64,000 nucleotides of DNA from Algimonas arctica (lineage in GTDB: Bacteria > Pseudomonadota > Alphaproteobacteria > Caulobacterales > Maricaulaceae), in contig NZ_BMZH01000005.1 of assembly GCF_014652695.1 (NCBI RefSeq), positions 62,001 through 126,000 on the forward strand, given 5' to 3'. How positions within the stretch are numbered: the first letter of the stretch is position 1; each line of letters begins with the position of its first letter. This document shows, piece after piece, positions 43,087-51,920 of this stretch. The notes beneath the pieces were generated by a model. That model made no database searches and was not told the DNA's origin. It saw only the letters and a program-made list of their open reading frames with translations. The translations under genes were made by a program, and so were the position numbers.

Positions 43087-43823
43087 GACTGATCTGCATC
43101 ATCGAACATGTGTGGATTATCTTTGATAAATTGATCGATCGTGCGCGGCAGGAAGCTTTTACCGCCACGTTTTAGATACCAATAACCGGCCCCCGCACCA
43201 ATGGCTGCGCCAATGACATCAACGATTAGATCTTCCATCGTATCGACAAGACCCGATTTTTGCATATTCATCCCAAAAAACTGATCCATCGCAAATTCGT
43301 AAATTTCCCAAACGGCCCCGATCGAAACGGCAAAAGCAAAAGCCATGATTGCGAGCAGTAGCGCGGGCGCGCGTAGGCGATCGCCGCGCACAAAGAACAA
43401 CATCACGACCGTCCCTATCATCGCGAATCCTATCGCAGACCCCGTATGCAAAAGCGTGTCCCACCACGTGAACCGCTCATAAAAATCACCGATTTCACCC
43501 AGGAAAATTGTCCCAAAGATAAAAAAGACGACAGCACCAATAAAAGATTTGGGTAACCGGACATCGGCCCAGCTCTCGAAAAAGAATGGCAAAAGCGTTA
43601 GGCCGAAAACTGTAATAGCAAGAAAGAGTTGATTCCAGTTTTGGGTCCAAACGCTGATCCCGGCAGACCCCATCAACAGAGCCCAGACCCCATAGGTGAA
43701 CAGGCTGTGCTTACGATCAAACAGGTCGGTCGCGGTCGGTCGGCGAATATCATGAGGCTTAAGAGGTTTAGCCGATTTACCCGCCGCAACAGTCGCCTCA
43801 GTCTCGTCTGGTTTATGCGCCAT
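43032..43823 (-). CDS. Integral membrane protein, VanZ/DUF2238-like, function unknown
   Basis: A 263-residue protein with about six hydrophobic helices between residues 40 and 220 and soluble charged ends. FYERFTWWDTLLHTGSAIGF near 113-132 and AVWEIYEFAMDQFFGMNMQ, followed by DTMEDLIVDVIGAAIGAGAG, resemble the conserved acidic/aromatic motifs of DUF2238/VanZ-type membrane proteins (H and E/D in membrane). The role is unknown. It overlaps gmk by 11 bp at its start, and its acidic C-terminus is encoded opposite the last 55 bp of rsmA. Confidence 0.75.
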   Translation of the reverse strand: MAHKPDETEATVAAGKSAKPLKPHDIRRPTATDLFDRKHSLFTYGVWALLMGSAGISVWTQNWNQLFLAITVFGLTLLPFFFESWADVRLPKSFIGAVVFFIFGTIFLGEIGDFYERFTWWDTLLHTGSAIGFAMIGTVVMLFFVRGDRLRAPALLLAIMAFAFAVSIGAVWEIYEFAMDQFFGMNMQKSGLVDTMEDLIVDVIGAAIGAGAGYWYLKRGGKSFLPRTIDQFIKDNPHMFDDADQSQVEDDDLVSRGTSDTKR

Positions 43824-44451
43824 CTATGAGGTCCTTGACGAAGCGTGACGTCCACGGCTGACGTTTACGCTTTAGCCGCTCCGCATTGATGATGGTTTGA
43901 AGCTTAGCTTGAGCTGCCTCGACATTTTCATTGACGATGACATAATCATATTCCGCCCAGTGGCTAATCTCGGCTTCGGACTTGCTCATCCGCTTGGCAA
44001 TCGTCTCATCGCTGTCTTGTGCGCGCGAGCGGAGGCGCTTTTCGAGTTCGCGCAGGGTTGGCGGCAGGATAAAAATTTTGATCAGATCATCGCTCGCCGC
44101 CTCGGTCAGCTGCTGTGCGCCCTGCCAATCAATGTCGAACAAGACGTCACGCCCCTGTTCTAAGGCACCGAAAACCGGTTCCGACGGCGTGCCATAATAA
44201 TTGTCGAATACGCGCGCATGTTCGAGGAATTGATCCGCATCGCGCATTTCGGAAAAGCGGTCTTTATTGATAAAAAAATAGTCTATCCCGTCGACTTCGC
44301 CGGGACGGGGCGACCGCGTCGTTGCTGAGACGCTCATCGCTATATCAGGATTATCCGCGAGCAACCCGCGCGTCAGCGTCGTTTTACCCGCGCCCGACGG
44401 GCTCGACAGCACGATCATAATGCCGCGTCGTTCCATGTGGCGCTCACTCAT
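43813..44451 (-). CDS. gmk: Guanylate kinase
   Basis: A 212-residue enzyme converting GMP to GDP with ATP. The P-loop is SSPSGAGKTTL near 16-26. The GMP-binding SVSATTRSPRPGEVDGIDYF near 42-61 is canonical, followed by DIDWQGAQQL and IFILPPTLRELEKRL. Start ATG 44451 has a GAGAG stretch upstream; ATG 44436 is an alternative. It lies 25 bp after mltG. Many alphaproteobacteria have yicC between mltG and gmk; it is missing here. Confidence 0.94.
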   Translation of the reverse strand: MSERHMERRGIMIVLSSPSGAGKTTLTRGLLADNPDIAMSVSATTRSPRPGEVDGIDYFFINKDRFSEMRDADQFLEHARVFDNYYGTPSEPVFGALEQGRDVLFDIDWQGAQQLTEAASDDLIKIFILPPTLRELEKRLRSRAQDSDETIAKRMSKSEAEISHWAEYDYVIVNENVEAAQAKLQTIINAERLKRKRQPWTSRFVKDLIDGA

Positions 44452-44476
44452 GACATTGCTCTCATCATAGACCGTT

Positions 44477-45511
44477 TCATCGCAGGCCACGTTCGCGCTG
44501 TATCTTCCGCCATTTGGCGACATTGCGATTATGCTCGGCCAGCGTCTTGGCAAACGCGTGCCCTCCCGTGCCATCCGCCACAAAATAGAGCATCTCCGTC
44601 TGTGCGGGATTCAGCACAGCGCGGATGGCTTGCGCCCCTGGATTACAGATGGGGGTTTTGGGAAGACCGACAATTTGGTAGGTATTCCAGTCCGTGACCC
44701 GGTCAATTTCCGATTGGTATATGCGCCGACCAATCGGCTCGCCCTGGGTGATGCCGTAAATAATCGTCGGGTCAGATTGCAGCCGCATTCCGCGCCGCAG
44801 ACGGTTCACGAATAAGCCTGCCACCATGTCCCGTTCCATTCCCACTCCGGTCTCTTTCTCCACCACAGACGCCAGAATGACCGCCTCTGCCTTGGTCTTA
44901 AAAGGGAGATTGGGCGCGCGATTGTCCCACAGCGCATCAATCAGCTCCGTTTGCGCAGCCGTCATTTTTTCAATCAAAGCGGACTGTGTCATGCCCCGCG
45001 GTGTCAGGTAGGTTTCGGGTAAAAGCGTCCCTTCCGCGGGAACAGCCGGATTATCGTCGACCAAAGTCACAACGCCGTCCAGCGCCCGAACGATCTGCGC
45101 CGAAGTGACGCCCTCCGGCGCGGTAAACGGATAAAGAATAGCGCGACCGTCGGCGAGCTGGTCGTAAATTGACGCCATGCTACCGGGTGTCACGGAAAAC
45201 TCGCCAGCTTTGAACTTCGCCTGATTGCCGCGCAACCGCGTGACAAGCTTGAAAATATCAGCATTGGCGATCAATCCGTCCGCTTCTAAGCGCGACGCGA
45301 TAGACGACAGGCCAGACCCGCGCGGCACGTCAAAGACAACAGCCTCTGTCGAGACATCACGCGGTGTATTTTCATAGGTCCAATTGAGCGCGCTATAGCC
45401 GATAATGATCGCGCCCAGCCCAAGCGTGATCAACCCGCCGAGGCCGATAATAAACAAGAGAGCACGGTTCTTCTTCCGCGCTTTTTGTTCAGGAATGGGA
45501 GGCCGCGTCAC
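44477..45511 (-). CDS. mltG: Endolytic murein transglycosylase MltG
   Basis: A 344-residue inner-membrane lytic transglycosylase that cuts nascent peptidoglycan and sets glycan strand length. A basic N-terminus and one transmembrane helix (about 17-40) precede a LysM-like segment and the YceG domain. The catalytic Glu218 lies in ILASVVEKETG. The downstream RLQSDPTIIYGI, NTYQIVGLPKTPICNPGAQAI blocks are nearly invariant. It starts with GTG 9 bp after the fabF stop, so it is in the fatty-acid operon. Confidence 0.94.
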   Translation of the reverse strand: MTRPPIPEQKARKKNRALLFIIGLGGLITLGLGAIIIGYSALNWTYENTPRDVSTEAVVFDVPRGSGLSSIASRLEADGLIANADIFKLVTRLRGNQAKFKAGEFSVTPGSMASIYDQLADGRAILYPFTAPEGVTSAQIVRALDGVVTLVDDNPAVPAEGTLLPETYLTPRGMTQSALIEKMTAAQTELIDALWDNRAPNLPFKTKAEAVILASVVEKETGVGMERDMVAGLFVNRLRRGMRLQSDPTIIYGITQGEPIGRRIYQSEIDRVTDWNTYQIVGLPKTPICNPGAQAIRAVLNPAQTEMLYFVADGTGGHAFAKTLAEHNRNVAKWRKIQRERGLR

Positions 45512-45520
45512 GCAGTAGAC

Positions 45521-46801
45521 CTAATCAACTTTGGCGAAGATCACCGCCGCATTTGTGCCGCCAAAGCCAAAACTATTACTCATCACCGCTTTGGCTTCGA
45601 ATGGCTTTGCGGTGTGCGGAACAAGATCGAGCTTCGTTTCGACACTCGGATTATCGAGGTTAAGCGTTGGTGGGGCCATGCCGTCGCGGAGCGCCAGAAT
45701 GGAGAAAATGGCTTCGATCGCCCCCGCCGCGCCCAACAAGTGGCCCGTTGCAGATTTAGTCGAGCTCATCAGCACATTGCTCGCATGCTCACCCAATAGT
45801 TTTTCGACGGCCATTACTTCGAGCTCATCGCCCAATGGTGTGGACGTTCCGTGTGCATTGACATAGCCAATATCGGAGACATCCAATCCGCTGTTCTTGA
45901 GCGCAGCAACCATCGCGCGGTGGCCACCTTCCCCTTCGGGCGCAGGGCTGGTAATATGGTACGCATCACCTGAGAGGCCGTAACCGCGAAGCTCGGCATA
46001 AATTTTTGCGCCGCGGGCTTTGGCGTGTTCATATTCTTCTAGCACGACCACTCCGGCCCCCTCGCCCATGAGGAACCCGTCCCGGTCTTTGTCATACGGG
46101 CGGGAGGCCTTTTCAGGCGTGTCATTAAAGCCCGTCGTCATAGCGCGGCAGGCAACAAAGGCCGCAATGCCGAGACGTGTAATCGCGGCCTCGCCACCCC
46201 CAGCGACCATCACGTCGGCGTCACCATGCGCGATTAAACGCCCAGCATCGCCAATCGCATGGACACCCGTTGCGCAGGCCGTGACGACAGAATGGTTCGG
46301 ACCTTTGAGGCCGTGTCGGATCGAGGTTTGGCCGGACGCCAGATTGATCAACATCGACGGAATAACGAAGGGCGACAGGCGACGCGGCCCTTTTTCATGC
46401 AAGGTTATAGACGCGTCATAGACAGTTTGCAGCCCGCCAATACCGGACCCAATCATGACACCTGTGCGGTATTGAGCCTCTTCGCCCAGCTCTTTTGGAG
46501 CCCATTTGGCGTCCGCGAGCGCTTGGTCTGCAGCTGCAATAGAATATAGAATAAAATCGTCGATGCGCTTGGCATCGCGGGCGCTCATGACATCATCGGG
46601 ATCGAAGGCGTCGGCGCGATCTGGAAATTCTGACTTTCGTGGCACGGGGGCCGCGACTTTACAGGCGATGTCAGAGACATCAAAATTTTCGATCTTGCGG
46701 GCGCCGGAACGCCCCGCAAGAATATTGGACCAAGCGGCTTCAACCCCGCATCCGACAGGTGTGACTAGGCCTAAACCCGTAACGACAACCCGTCTTTGCA
46801 T
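45521..46801 (-). CDS. fabF: 3-oxoacyl-ACP synthase II
   Basis: A 426-residue condensing enzyme that elongates acyl-ACP with malonyl-ACP. The Cys-His-His triad is placed: Cys176 in VVTACATGVHAIG, His in YVNAHGTSTPLGD and His in SATGHLLGAAGAIE. The N-terminal RRVVVTGLGLVTPVG and the C-terminal NSFGFGGTNAAVIF are canonical. It lies 28 bp after acpP. Confidence 0.96.
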   Translation of the reverse strand: MQRRVVVTGLGLVTPVGCGVEAAWSNILAGRSGARKIENFDVSDIACKVAAPVPRKSEFPDRADAFDPDDVMSARDAKRIDDFILYSIAAADQALADAKWAPKELGEEAQYRTGVMIGSGIGGLQTVYDASITLHEKGPRRLSPFVIPSMLINLASGQTSIRHGLKGPNHSVVTACATGVHAIGDAGRLIAHGDADVMVAGGGEAAITRLGIAAFVACRAMTTGFNDTPEKASRPYDKDRDGFLMGEGAGVVVLEEYEHAKARGAKIYAELRGYGLSGDAYHITSPAPEGEGGHRAMVAALKNSGLDVSDIGYVNAHGTSTPLGDELEVMAVEKLLGEHASNVLMSSTKSATGHLLGAAGAIEAIFSILALRDGMAPPTLNLDNPSVETKLDLVPHTAKPFEAKAVMSNSFGFGGTNAAVIFAKVD

Positions 46802-46829
46802 AATTGACCCCTTGGTGACTTAAGAGGGT

Positions 46830-47066
46830 CTAACCGACCTTCTCGGAGATGAATTTAACGGCATCGCCGACAGTCTGGATGTGCTCAGCGGCATCGTCAG
46901 GGATTTCAATATCGAATTCCTCTTCAAAGGCCATCACCAATTCAACGTTGTCGAGGCTGTCTGCCCCAAGATCGTCGATAAAGTGCGCGTTATCCGTGAC
47001 TTTTTCTTCTTCCACGTCGAGATGCTCTACGACCATCTTCTTCACGCGAGCCATTACGTCAGACAT
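46830..47066 (-). CDS. acpP: Acyl carrier protein
   Basis: A 78-residue acidic helical carrier for fatty-acid intermediates. The phosphopantetheine attachment site is Ser37 in the motif [13 protein letters not shown]. Length and charge are typical. A 210-bp gap to fabG separates it from the rest of the operon, room for its own promoter, as is usual for the very abundant ACP. Confidence 0.97.
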   Translation of the reverse strand: MSDVMARVKKMVVEHLDVEEEKVTDNAHFIDDLGADSLDNVELVMAFEEEFDIEIPDDAAEHIQTVGDAVKFISEKVG

Positions 47067-47118
47067 ATATTTTCCCTATACGGCGCCGGATGATCCCGGC
47101 TAATTTACTGGCTAGTTT

Positions 47119-47130
47119 GGGGTTAACCCC
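47119..47130. promoter_or_regulatory. Palindrome upstream of acpP
   Basis: GGGGTTAACCCC is a perfect 12-bp palindrome 53 bp before the acpP start, in a 210-bp gap with several G/C runs. It could be a regulator site or part of a leader hairpin. Confidence 0.3.
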
Positions 47131-47276
47131 TTGGTTTGCAACCCCAGCCGGGTTTTTTAGCCCGCCTGCGACTACCACAGGCCCTTGAGCTTCGCTACCC
47201 CAGCAAGAGGCCTAAATCCCCATAAAACCAGAGAAATACAGTGCTTAAATCAGGGGTTTTTGGGGGTAAAACGCCC

Positions 47277-48017
47277 CTAAACCATCACCATCCCGCCATT
47301 CACGTGCAAGGTCTGACCTGTTACGTAGTTCGCTTCGTCGGATGCGAGATAGAGCGCCGCATTGGCGATATCGTCACCGGTGCCCAACGCGCCCATCGGT
47401 ACACGCGCAATGGTCGCGTCGCGTTGTTGGTCATTTAACGCGTCCGTCATTGGCGAAGTGATAAAGCCCGGAGCGATACAATTCACGGTAATTCCCCGCG
47501 TCGCGACTTCCTGAGCCAAAGATTTGGAAAAGCCAATCATCCCGGCTTTTGACGCCGCATAGTTGGTCTGCCCTGGATTGCCGGTGACGCCAACCACGGA
47601 CGTAATACCGATAATCCGACCGGACCGCGCCTTCATCATGGGGCGGAGGCAGGCCTTACAGAGTCGAAAATAAGACTCCAAATTGATCCGGATGACATCG
47701 TTAAAATCCTCAGGCTTCATCCGCATTAAGAGGCCGTCGCGGGTGATACCCGCATTGGCGACCAGAATATCAATCGATCCGCCGAGCGCGTCCGCGGCTT
47801 GCTTCGGGAGCGCATCAACAGCGTCCGGATCAGACAAGTTCGCCGCGGCAATCACAACCCGCTCGCCGAGTTCTGTTGCGAGCGATTCGAGTTTTTCTGC
47901 CCGCGTGCCAGAAATGGCGACATGTGCCCCCGCCGCATGCAGCTTGCGCGCAATGGCGCCGCCCAATCCGCCTGTCGCGCCGGTAACCAGCGCCCGTTTT
48001 CCGTCGAGTGAGAACAT
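47277..48017 (-). CDS. fabG: 3-oxoacyl-ACP reductase
   Basis: A 246-residue NADPH-dependent SDR enzyme reducing 3-oxoacyl-ACP. The cofactor motif VTGATGGLGGAIA is near residues 10-22, NAG is in VANAGITRDGLL, and the catalytic Ser-Tyr-Lys set is ITSVVGVTGNPGQTNYAASK. The C-terminal YVTGQTLHVNGGMVM is canonical. I choose the second of two adjacent ATGs, since AAAGGA lies six bases before it and only three before the first. The fabD stop is 3 bp upstream. Confidence 0.95.
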   Translation of the reverse strand: MFSLDGKRALVTGATGGLGGAIARKLHAAGAHVAISGTRAEKLESLATELGERVVIAAANLSDPDAVDALPKQAADALGGSIDILVANAGITRDGLLMRMKPEDFNDVIRINLESYFRLCKACLRPMMKARSGRIIGITSVVGVTGNPGQTNYAASKAGMIGFSKSLAQEVATRGITVNCIAPGFITSPMTDALNDQQRDATIARVPMGALGTGDDIANAALYLASDEANYVTGQTLHVNGGMVMV

Positions 48018-48020
48018 CAT

Positions 48021-48965
48021 CTATCCTTTTACTAATTCTGCAAATTCAGCCAAGGCTTCGGGCGTGTCCAGGGGCAGACCCTTTGCCTCTTTCAAAGCGC
48101 GGCGCATCATCACTGATAAAACTTTGCCGCACCCCGGCTCGGCAAACAGATCGACGCCTTCGTCGAACATAAATTGCATCGATTCGCGCCACCGGACGCG
48201 GCCCGTAACTTGGGTGACAAGATCCGTGCGAAGCTGAACCGGGTCTGTGACCGGACGCGCTTGCACATTATTCACAACCGGCACGGTTGGAACATTCACG
48301 TCAATATCTTCGAGGGCATCCGCCATCGCATCCGCTGCGGGTTGCATGAGCGCACAATGAAAGGGTGCGGAGACGGGCAGGAGCACGGCTTTTTTAACAC
48401 CGTGACCTTTTGCACTTTCGGCTGCGGCTTCAACCGCGCGTTTTTCGCCTGAGATGACAATCTGCCCCGGCGCATTATCATTCGCGATCTGGCAGTCACC
48501 AAACGCAAGCCCGGAGGCAACGACCGCTTCTGCCTGTTCGAATGAAGCCCCTAGCAAGGCCGCCATCGCGCCTTTACCCGCAGGAACGGCCGATTGCATC
48601 GCGTTCCCGCGAATACGCAGCAGGCGCGCCGTATCTTCAAGCGAAATGGCCCCTGAGGCACATAGCGCCGTATATTCCCCCAACGAATGCCCGGCGACAA
48701 ATTTGGCCTGATCGACTGTGATTCCGTGCGCCTCTTTTAAGGCCGCCATCGCCGCCATCCCGCACGCCATCAACGCCGGTTGCGTGTTCGCCGTCAGCGT
48801 CAGCGCATCCGCGGGACCATTCCACATCAAGTCAGAGAGTTTTTCGCCGAGCGCCGCATCGACTCGGTCAAACACAGCCTTGGCCGCCGGCGAGCTTTCC
48901 GCCAGAGCTTGGCCCATTCCGACGAATTGACTGCCCTGTCCGGGAAAAGTGAATGCAAATGCCAT
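48021..48965 (-). CDS. fabD: Malonyl-CoA:ACP transacylase
   Basis: A 314-residue enzyme loading malonyl groups onto ACP. The N-terminal FTFPGQGSQFVGMG, the nucleophile elbow VAGHSLGEYTA (Ser94) and the His in VSAPFHCALM near 203 are canonical, in contrast to the divergent relative at 2592. It is the first gene of the fab operon and is divergent from rpsF over about 250 bp. Confidence 0.96.
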   Translation of the reverse strand: MAFAFTFPGQGSQFVGMGQALAESSPAAKAVFDRVDAALGEKLSDLMWNGPADALTLTANTQPALMACGMAAMAALKEAHGITVDQAKFVAGHSLGEYTALCASGAISLEDTARLLRIRGNAMQSAVPAGKGAMAALLGASFEQAEAVVASGLAFGDCQIANDNAPGQIVISGEKRAVEAAAESAKGHGVKKAVLLPVSAPFHCALMQPAADAMADALEDIDVNVPTVPVVNNVQARPVTDPVQLRTDLVTQVTGRVRWRESMQFMFDEGVDLFAEPGCGKVLSVMMRRALKEAKGLPLDTPEALAEFAELVKG

Positions 48966-49213
48966 AAAGGTCTCGTGAGTATCGTTTCGCGATCAAAAAA
49001 ATAACATAGCGGAAATGAGGGCTCGCTGCCAATAGTTTGACGTCTTGGATTGACCGTCATTGTCGCTTGAATTTGCAGGGACCTCTGTATATGTCGCGCG
49101 CTTCACCGGATGACGGTGGGCGTCAGAAATAATTCTGCTTAGCCTACCCATCGATACACTGTCCCACCTTCACGGGCTTGTGTCGCCGTCACCACGATCT
49201 GAAGGACGACCCT

Positions 49214-49564
49214 ATGGCTCTTTACGAGCATGTGGTGCTTACGCGCCCAGACATCTCTTCGACACAAGTCGAAGAATTCATGCAAACTCTCGCATCCAAA
49301 ATTGAAAACCTCGGCGCAACCGTCGAAGGCGCTGAATATTGGGGCCTGCGGAACCTTGCTTACCGTATGAACAAGAACCGCAAGGCGCATTACAGCCTGC
49401 TTAAAGTCAATTCCGAGCCCGGTCTGCTGCACGAAATCGAACGTCAGCACCGCATCAACGAAGACGTTCTTCGCTATATGACGATCGCTGTTGAAGAGTT
49501 CAACGAAGAGCCTTCCGCGATTCTCAAGAAGCGCGAAGAGCGCAAACGTCGCGACCGTAACTAG
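49214..49564 (+). CDS. rpsF: 30S ribosomal protein S6
   Basis: A 116-residue ribosomal protein of the small-subunit platform, pairing with S18. YEHVVLTRPDISSTQVEEF near the N-terminus, GATVEGAEYWGLRNLAYRMN in the middle and VLRYMTIAVEEF are standard; the C-terminus is a basic tail. GAAGGA precedes ATG 49214. It opens the rpsF-rpsR-rplI operon; the leader of more than 200 bp may hold the promoter and a regulatory leader. Confidence 0.97.
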   Translation: MALYEHVVLTRPDISSTQVEEFMQTLASKIENLGATVEGAEYWGLRNLAYRMNKNRKAHYSLLKVNSEPGLLHEIERQHRINEDVLRYMTIAVEEFNEEPSAILKKREERKRRDRN

Positions 49565-49589
49565 GCCCGAAACAGGAAAGGATTAGATC

Positions 49590-49850
49590 ATGGCTAAACA
49601 AGACATTCGTATCGAAAACCTGCCGAGCCGGACCCCGTTCCGTCGTCGTCGCAAGGTATGCCCATTCTCTGGCGAGAACGGCATCAAAATCGATTATAAA
49701 GACCCGAAGATGCTGCAGCGTTATATGTCAGAAAAAGGCAAAATCGCGCCAGCCCGTATCACGGCTGTCACCCACAAGAAGCAGCGTGAGCTGGCCCGTG
49801 CAATTAAACGCGCGCGCTTCCTCGGCTTGCTTCCCTATGAAGTGAAATAG
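49590..49850 (+). CDS. rpsR: 30S ribosomal protein S18
   Basis: An 86-residue basic ribosomal protein binding S6 and 16S r[18 protein letters not shown] near 18-32, [19 protein letters not shown] near 35-53 and [15 protein letters not shown] at the C-terminus are canonical. AAAGGA lies ahead of the ATG. It lies 25 bp after rpsF and 14 bp before rplI. Confidence 0.97.
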   Translation: MAKQDIRIENLPSRTPFRRRRKVCPFSGENGIKIDYKDPKMLQRYMSEKGKIAPARITAVTHKKQRELARAIKRARFLGLLPYEVK

Positions 49851-49864
49851 AAAGGAACCGGACA

Positions 49865-50590
49865 ATGGACGTTATTCTTCTCGAACGTGTTGAAAAACTT
49901 GGTGTTATGGGCGACGTCGTGTCGGTCAAACCCGGCTTCGCACGTAACTACCTGATTCCTCAGGACAAAGCCCTCCGCGCAACCAAAGCCAACCGCATTC
50001 GGTTTGAAGCCGAACGTGAGTATCTTGAACAGCGTAACGCGGAAAATGCTGAAAAAGCCCTCCGTGATGGCAAAAATATCGACGGCACGCAGGTCACAAT
50101 GATCCGCCGCGCCGGTGATACGGGCCTTCTCTATGGGTCAGTCTCCATGCGCGATATTTTCGAAGCGCTTATGCTCAAAGATATCTCGGTCAAACGTAAC
50201 CAGATCATCATTGATCAACCCATCAAAACTTTGGGTGTTCATGAAGTTCAAATCCGTTTGCATGCTGAAGTCTCCGTGCCGATGACAGTCAATGTCGCGC
50301 GCTCTGAAGACGAAGCTGTGCGTCAAGCCAAAGGCGAAGACGTGATTGCAACGCAACAGGCTGAAGAATCAGCTGACGCACGCGAATCCGCACAAGAGCG
50401 GGCTGAAGTTGCCGCCGAAATGTTCGACGGTGATGCGCCTGATCACGTCGCAGACGAGACCGTTGCCGAAGGCGACGCGACCGAAGGTTTGGCGACAGAG
50501 CTTGAAATGGCCCGTGCCGTCCACCCTGAGCCGATTGAAAAGCCGGCTGAAGCGGATGTTGTGTCCACGGAGGAAGAAGAGGAAAACTAG
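49865..50590 (+). CDS. rplI: 50S ribosomal protein L9 with long acidic C-terminal extension
   Basis: A 241-residue protein; typical L9 has about 150. Residues 1-148 are normal L9: MDVILLERVEKLG, the GDVVSVKPGFARNYLIPQ signature near 17-34, the long linker helix, and the C-terminal domain ending near VNVARSED. From about 150 on there is an Ala/Glu/Asp-rich tail ending in EEEEEN, with almost no basic residues. L9 lies at the base of the L1 stalk and helps maintain the reading frame. Acidic tails on L9 occur in some alphaproteobacteria; this one is long. A strong terminator follows. Confidence 0.94.
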   Translation: MDVILLERVEKLGVMGDVVSVKPGFARNYLIPQDKALRATKANRIRFEAEREYLEQRNAENAEKALRDGKNIDGTQVTMIRRAGDTGLLYGSVSMRDIFEALMLKDISVKRNQIIIDQPIKTLGVHEVQIRLHAEVSVPMTVNVARSEDEAVRQAKGEDVIATQQAEESADARESAQERAEVAAEMFDGDAPDHVADETVAEGDATEGLATELEMARAVHPEPIEKPAEADVVSTEEEEEN

Positions 50591-50616
50591 TCTCCTCTTT
50601 CTTTTCTTAAAATTAG

Positions 50617-50646
50617 AAAGCCCGCCAATTTGGCGGGCTTTTTTTA
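50617..50646 (+). terminator. Rho-independent terminator of the rpsF operon
   Basis: An eleven-pair stem AAAGCCCGCCA/TGGCGGGCTTT with an ATT loop and seven Ts beyond the stem. A weaker U-run on the other strand may also serve the convergent small gene. Confidence 0.92.
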
Positions 50647-50676
50647 TGGCAAAACAAAGGGGATGCGCTGTCTGCC

Positions 50677-50943
50677 TTATCCCATATCCGTTTTAAACCG
50701 GGCGACATAGATCCCGAACCCAACGGACAGAACCACCAAGGCAACGCCAATCGTGCGACGGCTTAAGACCCCCGCGAACGCGACATTTGTGGTCGTGACG
50801 CAAGCAAAAACACCGCCATTGAAGGCGAGGATTAACCCCGCAAGGATAAGCACGCCCCGCCACCCTGTCGGTAGAAATTTAGTGGACCTGCCTTTTTTTA
50901 CACGCCGAAACCAATAGAAAGAGTGCGGCGTGGAAGTTGGCAA
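50677..50943 (-). CDS. Small membrane protein, function unknown
   Basis: An 88-residue protein with a basic N-terminus (FRRVKKGRSTK) and two hydrophobic helices, about 27-48 and 64-82, a hairpin in the inner membrane with both ends probably cytoplasmic. It has no recognised family. It starts 3 bp after the panD stop, so it is probably cotranscribed with panD, though I see no functional link. The frame has normal codon composition for this genome, which supports a real gene. Confidence 0.6.
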   Translation of the reverse strand: MPTSTPHSFYWFRRVKKGRSTKFLPTGWRGVLILAGLILAFNGGVFACVTTTNVAFAGVLSRRTIGVALVVLSVGFGIYVARFKTDMG

Positions 50944-50946
50944 TGC

Positions 50947-51318
50947 TTACCCGTTCGCGGCGAGCGGCGGAGCAATCACTTCATTATGCTCATCCAGCAA
51001 CACGACCTTCGGCTCATAGCTCTTGGCGATTTCGGCTTCCATCTGGGCGTAGGTGATGATGATGATTTTATCGCCGAGTTGCACGCGGCGGGCGGCCGCG
51101 CCGTTCAGACCAAATGTTTTGGACCCGCGCGGAGCGGTGATGGCGTAGGTCGTGAACCGCTCGCCATTGGTAATATTGAGAATATCGACCTGCTCATTCG
51201 GCAGAATACCGGAGAGGTCGAGAAGGTCCCGGTCAATCGAAATTGACCCTTCGTAGTGGAGATCAGCCTGAGTCACCGTGGCTCGGTGAATCTTGCCTTT
51301 CATCATTGTCAGTATCAT
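50947..51318 (-). CDS. panD: Aspartate 1-decarboxylase
   Basis: A 123-residue pyruvoyl enzyme making beta-alanine for pantothenate. The self-cleavage site is Gly24-Ser25 in [12 protein letters not shown], where Ser25 becomes the pyruvoyl group. Thr57 lies in the conserved TTYAI region, and the [16 protein letters not shown] block closes the family match. Start ATG 51318 places the cleavage at the canonical residue and has GGAG 8 bases ahead. It is divergent from the asparaginase gene. Confidence 0.95.
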   Translation of the reverse strand: MILTMMKGKIHRATVTQADLHYEGSISIDRDLLDLSGILPNEQVDILNITNGERFTTYAITAPRGSKTFGLNGAAARRVQLGDKIIIITYAQMEAEIAKSYEPKVVLLDEHNEVIAPPLAANG

Positions 51319-51434
51319 GGGGTCTCCAGCTTGCTTCACACCTTATATAGGATGTGACATAGGCGCGTAAAAGGTGAAGCCCCGATATCGCATATCAGTC
51401 TTGCCACCATTTATACTCTGTTCAGGAGCCGATC

Positions 51435-51920
51435 ATGGATGTTCTCATCCTCACCACAGGCGGCACGATTGATAAGGTCCATGACCTCGTCCGTGAGACC
51501 CTCGTCTTTGACCGCGAAGCCGGGTCTTGCGTACCCGCCATTCTGACCCAAGCGCGGGCCGATTTTCCATTTGTTGAACAACTCATGACGCATGACAGCC
51601 TCGATATGATTGATGCGGACCGACAGGTCCTAGTCGATGCCATCCTCGCCGCGTCAGAGCGCCATATCGTCATCACCCACGGCACGGGCACGATGGGGCT
51701 CACCGCGCGCTATATCGCGGACCGTGTGAAAGATTGCACAGTTGTGCTCACTGGCTCAATGCGGCCCTATTCTTTGGGGCGCTCGGACGGCGGATTTAAT
51801 CTCGGCGGGGCCATAATCGCCGCCCAGACCTGCGCGCCCGGCGTTTACGGCGTGATGAATGGGCGCGTCATTAGCGCGGACGATCTAGAGAAAAACCGCA
51901 CGACAGGACGGTTTGCTTGA
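51435..51920 (+). CDS. Single-domain asparaginase-family protein
   Basis: A 161-residue protein equal to the N-terminal domain of type I/II L-asparaginases. The first threonine motif is ILTTGGTIDK (Thr11), the second THGTGTMGLTA near 83-93 (Thr and Asp/Lys region altered), and VVLTGSMRPYSLGRSDGGFN near 107-126 is also conserved. The C-terminal domain of about 150 residues that completes the active site in a dimer is absent, and the frame ends cleanly with no sign of frameshift. Such short forms are known in proteobacteria as an uncharacterised asparaginase-domain family. Asparagine hydrolysis is therefore uncertain. Confidence 0.8.
   Translation: MDVLILTTGGTIDKVHDLVRETLVFDREAGSCVPAILTQARADFPFVEQLMTHDSLDMIDADRQVLVDAILAASERHIVITHGTGTMGLTARYIADRVKDCTVVLTGSMRPYSLGRSDGGFNLGGAIIAAQTCAPGVYGVMNGRVISADDLEKNRTTGRFA

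Noticed and set aside
49067-49093. A weak promoter-like pair TTGAAT / TATATG ahead of rpsF.
   Set aside because: The spacing is only 15 bp and the match is partial, so I did not list it as a feature.
48966-49213. A possible S6:S18 autoregulatory leader upstream of rpsF.
   Set aside because: Short G/C-rich pairs exist but I could not place the known binding core with confidence; a covariance-model search of the region would decide.
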